Positions 1 through 5,784 of a stretch of 8,174 nucleotides of DNA are shown here, piece by piece. This DNA comes from Methanobacteriota archaeon. GTDB lineage: Archaea > Halobacteriota > Methanosarcinia > Methanosarcinales > Methanosarcinaceae. The DNA lies in NCBI GenBank assembly GCA_030837265.1, contig JAUPKV010000355.1, forward strand, positions 1 through 8,174, read 5' to 3'. Positions within the stretch are counted from its first letter, which is position 1. Every line of letters begins with the position of its first letter. The notes below the pieces were generated by a model, which was not told the origin of the DNA, did no database searches, and saw only the letters and a list, made by a program, of their open reading frames with translations. The position numbers and the translations under genes were made by a program.

Positions 1-126
1 AGATTGCCGAACTGAAGGACTTCATAGGGCATAATCTGGTTTTCTACACATCTGGTTTTCTACACAGTTAGCACTCCTGAGAAAGGCTCAATTGTGTATG
101 TCCAGCCTTTTTCAGATTTAGCATGA
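1..126 (+). pseudogene. 3' end of an unidentified upstream gene, frameshifted by a tandem duplication
   Basis: From base 3 an open frame reads IAELKDFIGHNLVFYT and then, because a 16-bp stretch is duplicated, SGFLHS and a TAG stop at 69-71. If one copy of the repeat is removed, the same frame continues as VSTPEKGSIVYVQPFSDLA and ends at TGA 124-126. That continuation has a protein-like composition, which suggests the original C-terminus ended at 126. The visible part is too short to assign a family. The start lies left of the window. The alternative is that the extended reading is coincidental and the gene really ends at 71. Confidence 0.45.
35..66. repeat. perfect 16-bp tandem duplication
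   Basis: TCTGGTTTTCTACACA occurs at 35-50 and again, immediately adjacent and identical, at 51-66. The length is not a multiple of three, so it shifts any frame crossing it by one base. The identity of the copies suggests a recent slippage or duplication event, or an assembly error. Confidence 0.9.
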
Positions 127-176
127 CTAATCGATAAAAAGCAGAAACCTTATACTGTTTGACTCTCATTTTTTTA

Positions 177-211
177 ATGACTGATAGTCATATATTGGTT
201 ATTGGTCATAT
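177..211. promoter_or_regulatory. putative operator/promoter region of the TetR gene
   Basis: A 15-bp perfect palindrome, ATGACT-gat-AGTCAT, lies at 177-191, ending 31 bp before the start codon of the TetR gene. GTCATAT recurs at 187-193 and 205-211 (18-bp period), and ATTGGT recurs at 194-199 and 201-206. TetR-family proteins commonly bind short palindromes in their own promoter, so autoregulation is a reasonable inference. A weak TATA-like TTATAC lies at about 150-155. Arms of 6 bp in AT-rich DNA can arise by chance. Confidence 0.4.
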
Positions 212-222
212 AGGTAAAGATA

Positions 223-876
223 ATGGCAACTGCTGACAGAAAGGAAAGAGAAAAAGAGCAAAGAAAGAATGTTATTCTCGATGCCGCTGAGAAGTTATTC
301 TTCTCCAAGGGCTTCGACAGCGTCTCCATGGAAGAAATAGCTAAAGAGGTGGAGCTTGGCAAAGGTACGCTTTATCTTTATTTTAAAAGCAAGGACTCGC
401 TGTTTTTTGCCATCATCTCCCGGAAATGGATAGAGTTTGGTAAAATTCTGACAGAAAAAATGAGCCAAGTAAAAACAGGTTTCGAAAAAATTCAGATCCT
501 GATCCGTTGGTACATTGAATATGCACAGAAAAATGCCGACTATAACGATATGGCCACCACTTTCGGGCCGCAACTCTTTCAGAGGATTGACGCAGAAGAC
601 GCACGAATGATGATGGAAGTCTCCATGAAATATATTCCCCTTGTTCACGCAGCTGTAAGGGAGGGAATCGAAGACGGGTCTGTCAGAAACGACCTGGATC
701 CCACGCTGCTTGGGATGTATCTCCAAATGATTACATTTAATGTTGTCTCCCCTGATCCCTCCATGAAAAATGGTTTTGCGGCACAAGGGATAAGTTACGA
801 CAAATATGTTGAGATGTTGCCAAAATTCCTCTGCCCGGCAGTTGCTCGATTCCCTGAAAAGGAATGTGATAATTAA
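223..876 (+). CDS. TetR/AcrR-family transcriptional regulator
   Basis: This 217-residue protein is a one-component DNA-binding repressor of the usual TetR length. Residues 14-60 form the canonical N-terminal domain: helix 1 carries ILDAAEKLFFSKGF (18-31), and the helix-turn-helix runs through SMEEIAKEVELGKGTLYLYF (35-54), with the family-typical GTLYxYF followed by KSKDSL. The remaining 155 or so residues are helical and should form the dimerisation and ligand-binding domain; their ligand cannot be read from sequence. The ATG at 223 is preceded by a weak AGGT at 212-215, and the HTH starts at the expected distance from it. The gene lies upstream of and codirectional with the acyltransferase, hydrolase and methyltransferase genes, which makes that cluster its likely target. 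It ends in TAA. Confidence 0.93.
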   Translation: MATADRKEREKEQRKNVILDAAEKLFFSKGFDSVSMEEIAKEVELGKGTLYLYFKSKDSLFFAIISRKWIEFGKILTEKMSQVKTGFEKIQILIRWYIEYAQKNADYNDMATTFGPQLFQRIDAEDARMMMEVSMKYIPLVHAAVREGIEDGSVRNDLDPTLLGMYLQMITFNVVSPDPSMKNGFAAQGISYDKYVEMLPKFLCPAVARFPEKECDN

Positions 877-964
877 AATGGAATTCTCCAGCGGTAAACG
901 TTGAATCACCAGGTTACGGAACCGCAGAAAACTCTATGATGTGATTACTGGAAACAACCATCAG

Positions 965-1005
965 AATAACGAATGTTATTAATGGAAATTGAATAAATTT
1001 TATTC
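965..1005. promoter_or_regulatory. two palindromes in the promoter region of the acyltransferase gene
   Basis: AATAAC-gaat-GTTATT (965-980) and GAATAA-att-TTATTC (991-1005) are both perfect inverted repeats with 6-bp arms, centred about 25 bp apart. The second contains an AAATTTTATT stretch that could serve as a TATA element, so a protein bound there would block transcription. The 15-bp size and 3-bp spacer match the palindrome upstream of the TetR gene, but the sequence differs. The rest of the 877-1176 gap holds no convincing gene. Confidence 0.35.
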
Positions 1006-1050
1006 GATGACGAACGGTTTTGCAATGTCTCACTGAACTGATATGAAAAG

Positions 1051-1111
1051 GCGGACAGTTCGATTAGACGGAAGAGCTTGAACTGCTCACACAAGCCATC
1101 CGCTCATTTTT
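1051..1111 (+). other. possible hairpin with T-run in the leader of the acyltransferase gene
   Basis: GCGGA (1051-1055) pairs with TCCGC (1099-1103), and CAGTTC (1056-1061) pairs with GAACTG (1080-1085), leaving an asymmetric internal loop at 1086-1098. A run of five T follows at 1107-1111. It could be a terminator-like element after the TetR gene or a structured 5' leader of the next gene. This is seen by eye only; no folding energy was computed. Confidence 0.25.
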
Positions 1112-1176
1112 CCTGACATTGTGTATTCCGCGAAAAAGTGTGTAATTCGATAATGTTGAAAAATGAAGGTGCTGTG

Positions 1177-2631
1177 ATGACACAGAATGAACATGCGGAT
1201 AAGAATGCGGAAATTCCGGGATGTATACGCCGTGTGACCAATCTTGAGCGTGTTTTCCTACATACTCCGGGGTATAATGTATCGATTGTTTCACGGATTA
1301 TCGGAAATGTGTCGGAACAGGAGCTGCTCCGTGCACTGGATACGGTCCGTCGTATACATCCGCTGGTCGGAGCGAAGATTGTATTTGGCGACCGGCATGA
1401 CGCCTGGTTTTCCAATGATAATGTTCCTGCTCTTCCATTAAGGGTTATAAAGAGGACTTCAGATACTCAGTGATTTGAAGAGATTCAATGTGAACACAGG
1501 ATCCCGTTTGAACTGGAAAAAGGTCCGTTGATTCGGTTCGTGCTGTTGCATTCCCCTGACGTGTCAGACCTTATCATTATGTGTCACCATAGTATCTGTG
1601 ATGGGAGGGCACTGGCAAATCTGGTCCGGGATATTTTAATCAGTTACGCTGATCCTGAATGCAAGGTCGCTGTACTCAATCCTCCTGACATTATGAAATT
1701 ACTTCCAAGAAAAAGTGGTTTTTCTGTCGCTGCAATTCTCACCCGGTTTTTTGTGTACAATGCCAACAGGAAATGGAGAAAGAGCCCACACTACTTTTTC
1801 CAGGCCGATTATGCTGCGATCACCAGGGCTTACTGGGAAAAAAAGCAGTGTGGCGCTGTATTAATCGAGCTTGATCCCCAGGAGTCAAAGATTTTTTCAG
1901 AAAAATGCAGGAAGGAAGGAGTTTCGGTAGGGTCGGCAGTGACTGCAGCATGTATTGCAGCACATGATGATATATCAGGCCCATTTACCAAAAACTTCAA
2001 GCTGGTTTCTGTCCCCTTTGACCTGAGAAGACATGCAACTACACAGGTTGGCGATGTATTCTGCCTCTGTGTCGGAGCTCCGCGCTTCTCGTATACCTAT
2101 GATGCAAAAAAGCCCTTCTGGGAGAATGTTGCTGTTTTGCATAAAGAGGTACACAAACGTGTGGAAAAATTGGACTCGACAGGTCTGGAAGTCCTGGGTT
2201 TTGAGCCGTCCTTCATTGATGCTTTTGCCAGTTTTGGACCATTTTTTAAAGTTACTCCTGAAGCGTATTCCCGGACCGACAACCTGTCACGGTTTGCCCG
2301 GGATAAGAAAAATGTGGCGTTTTCGTTTACACGCAATTATGAAAACATGACTCCTGGTACAATTCCTTCAAATTTAGGGAGACTCAATCTCCAAGTGACG
2401 TACGGAAATCTCTGGATCGATCGCATGGTCTTTTTGCCGGCAATCAGTGAGATAGTCCCGTTGATCCTCGGAGGGATCGGGGCCGGCGGAAGGATTGTAT
2501 TTTCACTTACCTTTGCCGAGCCGACACAAAATAACGGCTTTTCCCGGGAGCCGAATATGATCTGGATACGGAATCGGGCGTTTGAATATATGGGTTTCCC
2601 GGAAAAAGTAAGTGAGAAGGCTATCGAGTGA
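1177..2631 (+). pseudogene. condensation-domain acyltransferase interrupted by an in-frame TGA
   Basis: One frame runs from ATG 1177 (GAAGGTG at 1165-1171 as ribosome binding site) to TGA 2629-2631, 484 codons, broken only by a TGA at 1471-1473 (codon 99). Before the break, GYNVSIVSRIIGNVSEQELL and RRIHPLVGAKIVF are typical of the N-terminal half of condensation/acyltransferase domains. Just after it, PFELEKGPLIRF leads to the active-site motif HHSICDG (codons 137-143, bases 1585-1605), where the second His is the general base in the HHxxxDG family. The whole length fits a single stand-alone condensation domain of the PapA/alcohol-acyltransferase kind, which moves an acyl group from a thioester to an alcohol or amine. 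No carrier or adenylation domain is present. Without readthrough the product is 98 residues lacking the active site, so I call it a pseudogene or a sequencing error; there is no convincing restart downstream. Confidence 0.75.
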
Positions 2632-2640
2632 TATTGCTCA

Positions 2641-2712
2641 GGGTGTTTCCTCCTGCCACGAATATCTCTTTGTTTTGAAAGATCCTGGCAGCACAAGGAT
2701 GAGAGAACACCC
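2641..2712 (+). promoter_or_regulatory. long imperfect hairpin between acyltransferase and hydrolase genes
   Basis: Four nested pairings lie in order: GGGTGTT (2641-2647) with AACACCC (2706-2712); TCCT (2648-2651) with AGGA (2696-2699); CTGCCA (2653-2658) with TGGCAG (2686-2691); and ATCT (2664-2667) plus TT (2669-2670) with AA-AGAT (2678-2683), one C bulged. The 72-nt element sits 10 nt after the acyltransferase stop codon and 14 nt before the hydrolase ribosome binding site. It could be an RNA processing, stability or attenuation element, or a terminator. Function is inference. Confidence 0.5.
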
Positions 2713-2738
2713 CTAAAACTAAAATTGGAGGTTTAAAA

Positions 2739-3500
2739 ATGCCGATAGTAAAAGTCAACGACATAAACATGTATTACGAGATTCACGGCGAAGGTGAGCC
2801 GCTTGTGGTTATCTGGGGAATCAGTGGAGAGATCTCTTCGTTTGTCGATTACCTGAAAATCGAAATGAATAAAAAATACAAAATGGTCTTCTTTGACAAC
2901 CGTGGTACAGGCAGGACTGATAAGCCTGATGAGCCTTACTCGATTGAGATGATGGCCCGAGATACGATCGGCCTAATAGATGCCATCGGAATAAGGAGCG
3001 CCCACTTTCTCGGAATCTCTATGGGTTCACGCATCGCGCTTGTGATCGCTGCGAAATACCCAGACTGGGTCAGGAGCCTGATATTGAACGTAGCTGCTGC
3101 CCGGTCGCCTCACAAGGATGATCCGCAAGCTACCTTATCATTTGAAAGATTGCAGACAATGATTACGCAACCCGGATTTCTGGAGGCAATGGGCAAATAC
3201 CCGCCGAGCATCGAATCATTCATCAGGCAGTTCGATGCACTCAAGGAGTTCGACGGCATGGACCTGCTGGGTAAAATTACTGCGCCCACGCTCATAGTGA
3301 ACGGAACGAAAGATAATTCCACGCCGGTCAAATGTGCCGAGGAGCTTTCAGAAGGGATATCAGGCTCCAGGCTGGTCCTTGTTGAAGAAGACCATTTATT
3401 CATAAGAACAAAGCCGGATCTGCTGGTTATGCCTGTTATCGAATTTTTGGAAGAGGTCGATGCAAAAACAAAGGAGAAAGCTTCACGACCTGCCGCCTGA
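2739..3500 (+). CDS. alpha/beta-hydrolase fold enzyme
   Basis: This 253-residue protein is a cytoplasmic serine hydrolase of the alpha/beta fold. The oxyanion-hole region is IWGIS (25-29), replacing the more usual HGxG. DNRGTGRTDKP (53-63) is the classic strand-4/turn motif. The nucleophile elbow is GISMGS with Ser94; the likely acid is Asp192 in NGTKDNSTP; the likely base is His219 in EEDHLF. The full catalytic triad is therefore present and the length is normal. ATG 2739 has an excellent GGAGGT at 2727-2732. The gene lies 107 bp after the acyltransferase and 88 bp before the methyltransferase, so co-expression is likely. The family covers esterases, lactonases, thioesterases, haloperoxidase-like enzymes and C-C hydrolases, and the sequence does not decide between them. 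In this context an ester or thioester substrate is a reasonable guess. It ends in TGA. Confidence 0.92.
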   Translation: MPIVKVNDINMYYEIHGEGEPLVVIWGISGEISSFVDYLKIEMNKKYKMVFFDNRGTGRTDKPDEPYSIEMMARDTIGLIDAIGIRSAHFLGISMGSRIALVIAAKYPDWVRSLILNVAAARSPHKDDPQATLSFERLQTMITQPGFLEAMGKYPPSIESFIRQFDALKEFDGMDLLGKITAPTLIVNGTKDNSTPVKCAEELSEGISGSRLVLVEEDHLFIRTKPDLLVMPVIEFLEEVDAKTKEKASRPAA

Positions 3501-3588
3501 TAAAAGATCTATTTTTGCGATATCAGACATAGAAAATACCGAGACAACCAAAATCAAGTACAAAGTATTCAGAAAAGGAGAGGATGTT

Positions 3589-4509
3589 ATGCAAGAACCA
3601 AAAAGTTTCACAGCTTCAAATGAAACGAACACGAACAGAAAAGGATCCAGTAAAATGGCTGAGATGATTGCTCTCCACAGAGTTGCAGAATCGAGAAAAC
3701 CAGAGGACGAACGCATTTGTTATGACCCTTATGCCGTCCATTTCGTTGACCCGGAAGTACTGGCATTCGCAGCATCCAACCCGGATAAGACAAAAGAGAT
3801 GTCAGAATACTACGAACGTCTTTTCCCGGGCCTTGCCAATTCTATTCGGGCCAGAGTCAGGTATTTTGACGATTTTGTCAGGACATCGATTGACGAGGGA
3901 CTTCGCCAGCTGGTCATCCTGGGTGCGGGGTATGATACCAGAGCATACAGGATTGAAGGCCTGAAAGGAAAAGTGAAAGTGTTTGAAGTGGACCATCCGA
4001 ATACTCAAAGTGTAAAAATAGAAAAGGTCAAAGAAATTTTCGGTTTTCTCCCGGAGTGCGTTATGTATGTTCCTGTTGATTTTGAGATCGAAAACCTTGG
4101 CGAACGACTGATTGTACAGGGATTCGACAGGTCACTGAAAACTCTCTTCCTTATGGAAGGGCTTGTCATGTACATTCCTCTCGAAGCGGTTGACGAGACA
4201 TTATCCTTTATTGCAAAGAATTCAGGTAAGGGAAGCGCTGTCCTGTTTGATTACTATCCTGAATCAGTAGTCGACGGGACATGCAAACTGGAAGCGGGAA
4301 GAAATATCTTGGATTATACGGTACAACAGGGAGAGCCACTTAAATTCGGCATTAAAGAAGGAATGGTCGAGCCTTTTCTTGCGGAGAGAGGCTTTTCCAG
4401 AGTTCAGAACGTGACTGCTGAAGAGTACAAAAAAATGTACTTCCACGGAGTAAATAAAGACCGGAAAGTAAGCAATCTTTTATTTTTTACTCATGCGACG
4501 ATCGAATAA
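3589..4509 (+). CDS. class I SAM-dependent methyltransferase, leucine-carboxyl-methyltransferase-like (TIGR00027 type)
   Basis: The protein is 306 residues from ATG 3589, chosen because GGAGAGG at 3577-3583 precedes it at good spacing; a longer in-frame start at 3460 would overlap the hydrolase and add 43 residues of poor quality. Family hallmarks occur in order: YDPYA (45-49); R-A-R-V-R-Y-F-D-D (87-95); SAM-binding motif I, RQLVILGAGYDTRAYR (106-121); the acidic ribose-binding EVDHP (133-137); MEGLVMYIP (189-197); FDYYPESVVDG; and a C-terminal LAERGF. This family, PF04072-like and common in actinobacteria, transfers methyl from SAM to an oxygen, often a carboxylate; the substrate is unknown here. 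It follows the hydrolase by 88 bp and is probably in the same transcript. A decayed relative lies about 450 bp downstream. All motifs are intact, so it is likely active. It ends in TAA. Confidence 0.92.
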   Translation: MQEPKSFTASNETNTNRKGSSKMAEMIALHRVAESRKPEDERICYDPYAVHFVDPEVLAFAASNPDKTKEMSEYYERLFPGLANSIRARVRYFDDFVRTSIDEGLRQLVILGAGYDTRAYRIEGLKGKVKVFEVDHPNTQSVKIEKVKEIFGFLPECVMYVPVDFEIENLGERLIVQGFDRSLKTLFLMEGLVMYIPLEAVDETLSFIAKNSGKGSAVLFDYYPESVVDGTCKLEAGRNILDYTVQQGEPLKFGIKEGMVEPFLAERGFSRVQNVTAEEYKKMYFHGVNKDRKVSNLLFFTHATIE

Positions 4510-4532
4510 AAAATCAGATTCAAATACCTACT

Positions 4533-4892
4533 TTATTCATTTTTTCCTGTTTCTGCTTTTACTTTGGGCTCCCTTGATTCTTTATTGCAATCCTCAAATC
4601 TTTTACAATCCCCGGGGCACTCTGCCTTTTCCCTTTTTTCCATTATCCCGAATAAATTCCTGAGTATTTCGATCCAGCGAGAACGGACTTCCCCCCAATG
4701 GACACCAAGAAGAATAAGAACCCGCATGCCGTTGAATAATGACACAAGAGCGACTGCAAGGGTCCGTGGATCGGTTTTGGCTGAAATAAGGCCTTTTTGC
4801 TGCTGTTATGTGATTTCAAGGGTTGGCTGGTCAATGCCACGCTTCATGCCTTCGATCGTATCCTCTTCAAATTGTATGGGTAAAAGTAAATT
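4533..4892 (-). pseudogene. remnant of a TetR-family regulator, C-terminal part
   Basis: Reading the minus strand from 4892 to the TAA at 4533-4535 gives one frame broken by a TAA at 4806-4808. Upstream of the break it reads FEEDTIEGMKRGIDQPTLEI; downstream it reads QQQKGLISAKTDPRTLAVAL then VSLFNGMRVLILLGVHW. The pattern KGxIxxxTDPxxLAxxLxxxxNGxxxL is typical of the C-terminal ligand domain of TetR proteins. A TGA at 4893-4895 ends the open frame upstream, and no helix-turn-helix is recognisable beyond it. The sequence is not a close copy of the intact TetR protein in this window. It points toward the intact methyltransferase, so the two are convergent. The last 70 codons (from ATG 4745) could still be expressed, but a functional product is unlikely. 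Confidence 0.6.
4540..4545 (+). terminator. T-run after the methyltransferase gene
   Basis: Six T lie about 30 bases after the methyltransferase stop, with further T-rich stretches up to 4565. Oligo-T tracts can terminate archaeal transcription. The same bases are the 3' end of the opposite-strand TetR remnant, so this is only a weak call. Confidence 0.25.
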
Positions 4893-4965
4893 TCACATAT
4901 TCGCTGAAAATTTAAAAATTTAGCCAAGTCTAAAAAACATTATCATTCGATGCATTCAACTTTAG

Positions 4966-5251
4966 AACTGTATGACAAAATTGTTGCATATTTTTCTGGT
5001 TGGAAAATTCTCCCTTGAATTTGAAGAGGATACCTTCGATCGATTTTATCTGAACTTCAGGTTTGTGTACTGTCATCCCGAGAATATCGAAGTATAATGC
5101 GTGTAGCTTGAGGCGTTCATTGCTCAGCGCGGTTTTTCCCAGGTTCGCAATGTAACCAGTGAGGATTATAAAAAAACCTATTTCCAGGGGGGTCAATGAA
5201 GGCCGGCCAGTATGCTGTTTATCATATTTCGCCCATGCGATAGTGGAGTAA
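4966..5251 (+). pseudogene. remnant of a second SAM-dependent methyltransferase, C-terminal part
   Basis: Bases 5107-5188 read LEAFIAQRGFSQVRNVTSED then YKKTYFQ, matching VEPFLAERGFSRVQNVTAEE and YKKMYFH of the intact methyltransferase (residues 260 on). The frame then jumps by one base inside a run of six G (5187-5192) and continues as GVNEGRPVCCLSYFAHAIVE to TAA 5249-5251, matching GVNKDRKVSNLLFFTHATIE. I count 27 identities in 47 residues, ending at the same stop position. Upstream, SLEFEEDT (from 5011) and VYCHPENIEV (from 5065) resemble PLEAVDET and FDYYPESVVD, but two stop codons (5095, 5104) and a deletion of some 30 codons separate these from the conserved tail. The left limit near 4966 is uncertain; the N-terminal half with motif I is missing. 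Most codon differences are at third positions, which points to an old paralogue that diverged under selection before decaying. Confidence 0.82.
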
Positions 5252-5301
5252 GATTCCATCAGCAACCTTGGGCCAATGAGTAGATGGCCTGAATCTTTGT
5301 C

Positions 5302-5433
5302 TTAATCCATGCAGCAGGTAATGTTATCTTTCCGGAACAGGTGCTTCCTTTTGAGCAGGGGATCTTTGTAAAAAATAATATCAAAGTTAAATCTCGACGT
5401 AATCAACAGGGCTTTTGAAAAGAGCGTAATCAT
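5302..5433 (-). other. unidentified 43-codon frame, possibly a gene remnant
   Basis: From ATG 5433 to TAA 5302-5304 the minus strand reads MITLFSKALLITSRFNFD, then IIFYKDPLLKRKHLFRKDN and ITCCMD. The frame is open upstream to a TAA at 5455-5457 and adds GTIDEND before the ATG. The composition is protein-like, but I do not recognise a family and see no good ribosome binding site. It could be a C-terminal scrap of another decayed gene, facing the methyltransferase remnant. The rest of 5252-5540 shows nothing I can name. Confidence 0.25.
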
Positions 5434-5553
5434 ATCATTCTCATCGATTGTTCCTTAAATTCCATTCAAACCTTTCGAACAATTATTGTATGAAAGGATA
5501 TTTATAATTGTGAAAACAGCTCAACATAAGTATTGTTATGTATTTTTCTAAGC

Positions 5554-5565
5554 TTTTATATAATT
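5554..5565 (+). promoter_or_regulatory. archaeal TATA box for the symporter gene
   Basis: TTTTATATAATT matches the archaeal TATA consensus closely and lies in an AT-rich stretch. Transcription would start about 25 bases downstream, near 5590. This leaves a leader of about 60 nt to ATG 5653 or 140 nt to TTG 5730. A weaker TATTTATAA occurs at 5499-5507. Confidence 0.5.
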
Positions 5566-5652
5566 TAATGTTGAAAGTAATATCCAATTAGGCTAAATTT
5601 CTAAACAAAGAACTGAACGTTTGAGTTTTCCAACATTTTTTTCTGTGATCCC

Positions 5653-5784
5653 ATGAAAGGCAAAGACCATCATTATATCCCTAACCCGAAAGAATTCACA
5701 CATGAAATCTTAGAGGAAACGAAAGTACTTTGCAACGGAATTGCCGAGGGTATCATTCATATTCCTATCCCCTGGATTTAAGGC
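5653..5784 (+). other. short frame that may be the frameshifted N-terminus of the symporter
   Basis: ATG 5653 opens MKGKDHHYIPNPKEF, followed by THEILEETKVLCNGIAEG, ending at TAA 5782-5784. It is hydrophilic and protein-like, and it overlaps the first 55 bases of the symporter frame in a different register. A single-base deletion (or two-base insertion) around 5745-5775 would join it to the symporter through the HSYSYPLDLRHNNYLK segment. No Shine-Dalgarno is seen before 5653. Alternatives are a small leader peptide or chance. Confidence 0.35.

Noticed and set aside
295..909. 204-residue minus-strand frame
   Set aside because: It lies opposite the clear TetR gene, has no recognisable domain and is best explained as a shadow of that coding sequence.
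1471..1473. TGA as selenocysteine or pyrrolysine
   Set aside because: Pyrrolysine uses TAG. Selenocysteine is not known in Methanosarcina, the site is not a known selenoprotein family, and I see no obvious SECIS element.
3460..3588. Upstream in-frame start for the methyltransferase
   Set aside because: It would overlap the hydrolase gene and lacks family-like sequence; ATG 3589 has a strong ribosome binding site.
4564..4923. 119-residue plus-strand frame
   Set aside because: It is opposite the TetR remnant, whose minus-strand reading shows family patterns; the plus reading shows none.
4930..5265. 111-residue minus-strand frame as a real gene
   Set aside because: The plus strand over the same bases aligns with the methyltransferase C-terminus, so the minus frame is a by-product of the pseudogene.
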